DNA from: Cryobacterium fucosi
Lineage (GTDB): Bacteria > Actinomycetota > Actinomycetes > Actinomycetales > Microbacteriaceae
Direction: 5' to 3'
Length of the DNA: 64,000 nt
Assembly (NCBI RefSeq): GCF_004403515.1
Contig: NZ_SOHH01000064.1
Coordinates: 9,989-73,988 of the forward strand
Shown here: piece after piece, positions 60,720 through 64,000 of the stretch
Position numbering within the stretch: position 1 is the stretch's first letter
Layout: the number at the start of each line of letters is the position of its first letter
Notes under the pieces: model-generated
Databases searched by the model: none
Told to the model about the DNA's origin: nothing
The model's input: the letters and a program-made list of their open reading frames with translations, nothing else
Program-made: the position numbers and the translations under genes

Positions 60720-61310
60720 GTGCAGGTCGTCCTCGCCACCCACAACCCTCACAAGGTAGAGGAGTTGCGTCGCATCCTCGCCCCGCGGCTTCCCGGCATC
60801 GAGGTCCTCGCCTACGACGGCCCCGAACCCGTCGAAGACGGCACCAGCTTCGTCGAGAACGCCCTGATCAAGGCGCGTGCCGCGGCCGCTCACACCGGAC
60901 TGCCCGCCATTGCCGACGACTCCGGCATCTGCGTCGACGTGCTCGGCGGCTCGCCGGGCATCTTCTCCGCCCGCTGGGCCGGCCCGGCCAGGGATGCCGA
61001 GGCGAACCTGAGACTGCTGCTCTGGCAGCTGGCCGATGTGCCAGACGACCACCGGGGTGCACATTTCGCCTGCGTGGCGGCGCTGGCTGTTCCGGACGGC
61101 ACGGAACGCCATGTCACCGGGGAATGGCCGGGCCAGATCCTGGCCGAACCGTCCGGGGAACAGGGCTTCGGGTACGACCCGATCTTCCTTCCTGACGGCT
61201 ATGCCATCTCGGCCGCCGAACTCACGCCGAATGTGAAGAACGAGCAAAGCCACCGGGCGAGGGCCTTCGAACAGCTGGTTCCGCTGATTCGGGAACTGCT
61301 GTCCGACTGA
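60720..61310 (+). CDS. rdgB: dITP/XTP pyrophosphatase (RdgB/HAM1)
   Basis: This 196-residue enzyme hydrolyses non-canonical purine nucleotides (dITP, XTP). Motifs: VLATHNPHKVEELRRIL, the metal-binding IADDSGICVDVL and FGYDPIFLP. The GTG at 60720 lies 2 nt after the rph stop. The murI-rph-rdgB order is widely conserved in actinobacteria. Confidence 0.95.
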   Translation: MQVVLATHNPHKVEELRRILAPRLPGIEVLAYDGPEPVEDGTSFVENALIKARAAAAHTGLPAIADDSGICVDVLGGSPGIFSARWAGPARDAEANLRLLLWQLADVPDDHRGAHFACVAALAVPDGTERHVTGEWPGQILAEPSGEQGFGYDPIFLPDGYAISAAELTPNVKNEQSHRARAFEQLVPLIRELLSD

Positions 61311-61449
61311 CCGCGGCCGGCTGGCCCTCGCCGGCCTGCACCGGCCTGCACCGGCCGCGGGAGCGGTGTCACCCGGTGCTGAGAATGGCACTCATTCCCA
61401 ACTGGCGGCTCAACTGGCTATCCTCTGGTGCGCGCTCTACGTTTGACGC

Positions 61450-62361
61450 ATGGGCCACGATCACGCGCACACCTCGCAGACCAACCGCGTGCGCCTCACG
61501 GTGGCGATCGGCGTCGTCGCGATCGTGCTCGTCGTCGAGATCATCGGCGCCGTCCTCACCGGTTCCCTCGCCCTGCTGGCGGATGCCGGCCACATGTTCT
61601 CCGACCTTGCCGGCCTGGTCATCGCCCTCGTCGCGACGGTCGTGGCCGCCAGGCCTGCCACCGACCGGCAGACCTTCGGCTACCAGCGGGCCGAGGTTTT
61701 CGGTGCGCTGATCAACGGGCTGATCCTTGTGGCCGTGGCGATCTCCGTCGTGGTCGGGGCCGTGACCCGACTGGTCGGCGCGTCGCCGGTCGAGGTGCAG
61801 GCAATGCCGATGCTGGTCGTGGCCGTGATCGGCCTCGGCGCGAACATCGCCGGGCTGCTGCTCCTGCGCCCGGCGGCGAAGGGGTCGATCAATATGCGCG
61901 GGGCCTATCTCGAGGTGCTCGGGGACGCCCTCGGTTCGGTGGCCGTCATCGTGGCGGCCGCGGTCATCCTGCTCACCGGCTTCGCCCAGGCCGACGCGAT
62001 CGCGTCGCTCGTCATCGCGGCGATGATCGGCCCCCGGGCGTTCGTGCTGCTCCGCGACGTCGTGCGGGTGCTGAGCGAGTCAGCCCCCGTCGACACGGAT
62101 GTCACGGAGATCCGCCGGCACCTGCTGGAGACGGCCGGGGTGGTCGCCGTGCACGACGTGCACGTCTGGGCCATCACATCGGGCGCGCACGTCTTCAGCG
62201 CCCACGTGGTGGTGGAACCGGCGGTGCTCCAGTCGGGAGGATCCGGAGAACTGCTCGATGCCCTCTCCGCCTGCCTCGCCGAGCACTTCGACGTCGATCA
62301 CTCGACCTTCCAGCTCGAGCCGGCGGAGCACGCCGCGCACGAGGACTACCCGCACCTCTGA
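61450..62361 (+). CDS. Cation diffusion facilitator (CzcD/ZitB-like) efflux protein
   Basis: This 303-residue protein has six predicted helices and a ~90-residue cytoplasmic C-terminal domain. A short His segment (MGHDHAHTS) opens it. Metal-site motifs are HMFSD in helix 2 and LEVLGDALG in helix 5, where the usual His is replaced by Glu. It probably exports Zn(II) or another divalent cation. The ATG lies 6 nt after TACGTT (61438-61443), suggesting a leaderless start. Confidence 0.93.
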   Translation: MGHDHAHTSQTNRVRLTVAIGVVAIVLVVEIIGAVLTGSLALLADAGHMFSDLAGLVIALVATVVAARPATDRQTFGYQRAEVFGALINGLILVAVAISVVVGAVTRLVGASPVEVQAMPMLVVAVIGLGANIAGLLLLRPAAKGSINMRGAYLEVLGDALGSVAVIVAAAVILLTGFAQADAIASLVIAAMIGPRAFVLLRDVVRVLSESAPVDTDVTEIRRHLLETAGVVAVHDVHVWAITSGAHVFSAHVVVEPAVLQSGGSGELLDALSACLAEHFDVDHSTFQLEPAEHAAHEDYPHL

Positions 62362-62401
62362 TCCGACAATGCGAGCGGTGCAGGCCGATCGCGTCGGACG
62401 G

Positions 62402-63160
62402 TCAGGAGTCGTGCTTGTGGTGGCCTTCGAAGACGTCGGGGTCGAGCACCAGACTCTCGGTGGCGGTGGTCACGCCGGCGCGGGTGGCACGACGGGCCTT
62501 CACGGTGGCCTGCACGTAGTGGAACACGGTGGGAATCAGCGTGATCAGGACCGCGCCGAGCAGGATCACATCGATGTATTGGCTGACGAAGTCACGCACG
62601 GGCGGGATATAGCCGAGGAAGAAGCCCGCATAGGTCACCCCGACGCCCCAGAGCAGGGCGCCGGCGAGGTTGTACATCGAATACCGGCGGTAGTTCATCC
62701 GCCCCACGCCGGCGGCCACGGGGGCGAAGGTTCGCACGATCGGCACGAAACGGGCGACGATCACGGCGAAGCCGCCGAATCGCTCGAAGAACGCATTGGT
62801 GCGCTCGACGTTTTTCACGCTGAACAAGCCTGATTCCTTGCGCTCGAACACGCGCGGCCCGAACTTGCGGCCAATCAGGTAACCGCATTCGCCGCCGACG
62901 AACGCGGCGAAGCCGATGGCCAGGGCCACCCACCAGATATCGATCTGGATGGTGCCGTTGAAGGTCAGGATGCCGGTGATCACCAGCAGGGTGTCGCCGG
63001 GGAAGAGGAAACCGACCAGGAGGCCGGTCTCGGCGAAGATGATCGCGCAGACGCCGAGCAGGGCCCAGGCGCCGAACCCGTCGATCAGGTACTTGGGGTC
63101 AAGCCACGGGATGAGGGCCGTGTGAATCGACGCGGTGTGAACCAAGGCGGTGTGAATCAC
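62402..63160 (-). CDS. DedA-family membrane protein
   Basis: This 252-residue protein belongs to the DedA superfamily of membrane proteins involved in envelope homeostasis and lipid-carrier recycling. Motifs: ETGLLVGFLFPGDTLL near helix 1 and RFVPIVRTFAPVAAGVGRM in the re-entrant region. It starts with a short MIHTALVHTASIHTALI direct repeat unique to this copy. GGAGA precedes the GTG. Confidence 0.92.
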   Translation of the reverse strand: MIHTALVHTASIHTALIPWLDPKYLIDGFGAWALLGVCAIIFAETGLLVGFLFPGDTLLVITGILTFNGTIQIDIWWVALAIGFAAFVGGECGYLIGRKFGPRVFERKESGLFSVKNVERTNAFFERFGGFAVIVARFVPIVRTFAPVAAGVGRMNYRRYSMYNLAGALLWGVGVTYAGFFLGYIPPVRDFVSQYIDVILLGAVLITLIPTVFHYVQATVKARRATRAGVTTATESLVLDPDVFEGHHKHDS

Positions 63161-63325
63161 GAATGAGTCTCCAGTCGGTGGCCTGGGCGGCCGGGCGGCG
63201 GTAATCGTGGGGCGGTGATCGTGGGTGCTGTGGTACAGGGTATCCCCAGATTACGGGAGAACACCGTATGCGCCGGTCACCGGGCATCAAACCTCGGGGC
63301 GACGTCATCCGACGCATTGTTCACG

Positions 63326-63407
63326 TGCGGGAGAGGGGACTTGAACCCCCACGCTCGAAAGCACAGGAACCTAAATCCTGCGTGTCTGCCAATTTCACCA
63401 CTCCCGC
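63326..63407 (-). tRNA. tRNA-Leu (TAG)
   Basis: On the minus strand this 82-nt gene folds with acceptor GCGGGAG/CTCCCGC, a D arm containing GGTGAAATTGGCAGAC and an anticodon stem CAGGA/TCCTG around loop TTTAGGT (anticodon TAG). A ~12-nt variable arm (TGCTTTCGAGCG) marks a class II tRNA, and T arm GGGGG-TTCAAGT-CCCCT follows. CCA is not encoded. Confidence 0.95.
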
Positions 63408-63477
63408 GACTGCGGTTCCAGTGTAGTTCGTGCGCCGGGGGCCGGCCGCTGCCGGTCCCGTCTGGAGCGGAGGCCGG

Positions 63478-64000
63478 TCAGGCCGGGGACGGGCGGCCGT
63501 GCAGAGCCTGCCGGAAGGAGTCGACCTGATGCCGCAACGCCGCGACCAGGGTGGCCACGGCCGGTTGGTGCAGGGACTCGGGGCGGAGCACCATCCAGTA
63601 CTGCAGCTGCTCGTTGAACTGGGCGGGGAGCAGCCGCACCAGGTCGGGGTGCCGGTCGGCCATGAAGCACGGGAGGAAGCCGATGCCGGCGCCGGCGCGG
63701 GTCGCCTCAACGTGCACGAAGACGTTGGTCGAGCTGAGCGAGGCCCGCATCGACGGGACCAGCCGGCGTGGGGCATCCAGATCGTCCACCAGCAGCATCG
63801 AATCGACGAAATAGACCAGCGGATGCTGCGTGAGCTCGGCCACGGTCGCCGGGGTTCCCTTCTCGGCGAGATAGGCGCGCGACGCGTACATGCCGAGCCG
63901 GTAGTGGCCGAGCCTTACGGCCTCGGCCCGGTGCACCTGCGGTTCGCCGACCACCACCTCGATGTCGAGGCCGGAGCGATGCTGGAGGGCACGCCGAGTC
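63478..64000 (-). CDS. LysR-type regulator, C-terminal part (cut by window end)
   Basis: The 3' part of a LysR-family gene encodes at least 174 residues of the effector-binding domain: LDIEVVVGEPQVHRAEAVRL, RLGMYASRAYLAEKGTPATV, a THPLVYFVDS region and GIGFLPCFMADRHPDLVRLLP. The N-terminal HTH lies beyond 64000. Such regulators bind a small effector and activate neighbouring genes. The effector is unknown. Confidence 0.88.
   Translation of the reverse strand, partial: TRRALQHRSGLDIEVVVGEPQVHRAEAVRLGHYRLGMYASRAYLAEKGTPATVAELTQHPLVYFVDSMLLVDDLDAPRRLVPSMRASLSSTNVFVHVEATRAGAGIGFLPCFMADRHPDLVRLLPAQFNEQLQYWMVLRPESLHQPAVATLVAALRHQVDSFRQALHGRPSPA

Overview
The window is chromosomal DNA of a high-GC actinobacterium, most probably a Microbacteriaceae (Cryobacterium/Leifsonia-like). 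The evidence is strong G/C third-position bias, many GTG starts, actinobacterial families (DUF2342, UPF0182, DUF3039, a maleylpyruvate-isomerase/mycothiol-type protein, DUF7882), and start codons lying 6-7 nt downstream of a TAnnnT -10 box (leaderless genes). No phage, transposase, integrase or CRISPR array was seen.

Layout. 1-2.1 kb: palindromic repeats, a mycothiol-type protein, and a decayed spot with MFS and MarR remnants beside a DUF1349 gene. 2.1-7.7 kb: deoxyribose catabolism, with a ROK kinase divergent from a SorC-type regulator, deoC, an aldehyde dehydrogenase and a half-length aldehyde dehydrogenase; a 6 x 19-bp tandem array sits inside this operon. 7.9-13.6 kb: DUF2342, YlbL-like PDZ/Lon-type protease and UPF0182. 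13.7-22.7 kb: two identical initiator tRNA genes in direct orientation bracket a PHO-box-controlled pstSCAB operon, which ends in an atypical winged-helix regulator, and a convergent five-gene arsenic operon (acr3, three arsenate-reductase genes of which one is an ArsR-ArsC fusion, and arsR).

22.8-31.6 kb: adhE (fermentative acetyl-CoA to ethanol) and the NAD de novo operon nrtR-like/nadA/nadB/nadC/cysteine desulfurase. 31.7-37.6 kb: polyprenyl-phosphate-mannose synthase with a membrane glycosyltransferase, a two-component system, a nitrilase-family amidohydrolase and a DUF7882 protein. 37.6-44.5 kb: alpha/beta hydrolase, Old Yellow Enzyme, aminotransferase, a lipoprotein/secreted-protein pair and an HtrA-type protease.

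44.6-52.5 kb: a surface-glycopolymer (teichoic-acid-like) region with two GT2 enzymes, a CDP-alcohol phosphotransferase with one altered motif residue, a CDP-glycerol glycerophosphotransferase homologue, a TagGH-type ABC exporter and a nucleotidyltransferase. 52.7-55.8 kb: an ABC transporter whose ATPase carries a ~270-residue Ala/Pro/Lys-rich N-terminal extension. 55.9-64 kb: housekeeping genes (DUF3039, pncB, fabF, murI, rph, rdgB, a CDF transporter, DedA, tRNA-Leu) and the C-terminal part of a LysR-type regulator cut by the window end.

Nicotinate salvage (pncB) and de novo NAD synthesis (nadABC) both lie in the window. The most unusual parts are the tRNA-bracketed phosphate/arsenic block with its receiver-like regulator lacking an obvious phospho-acceptor, the glycopolymer region, and several families of intergenic palindromic repeats, some of which run into stop codons.
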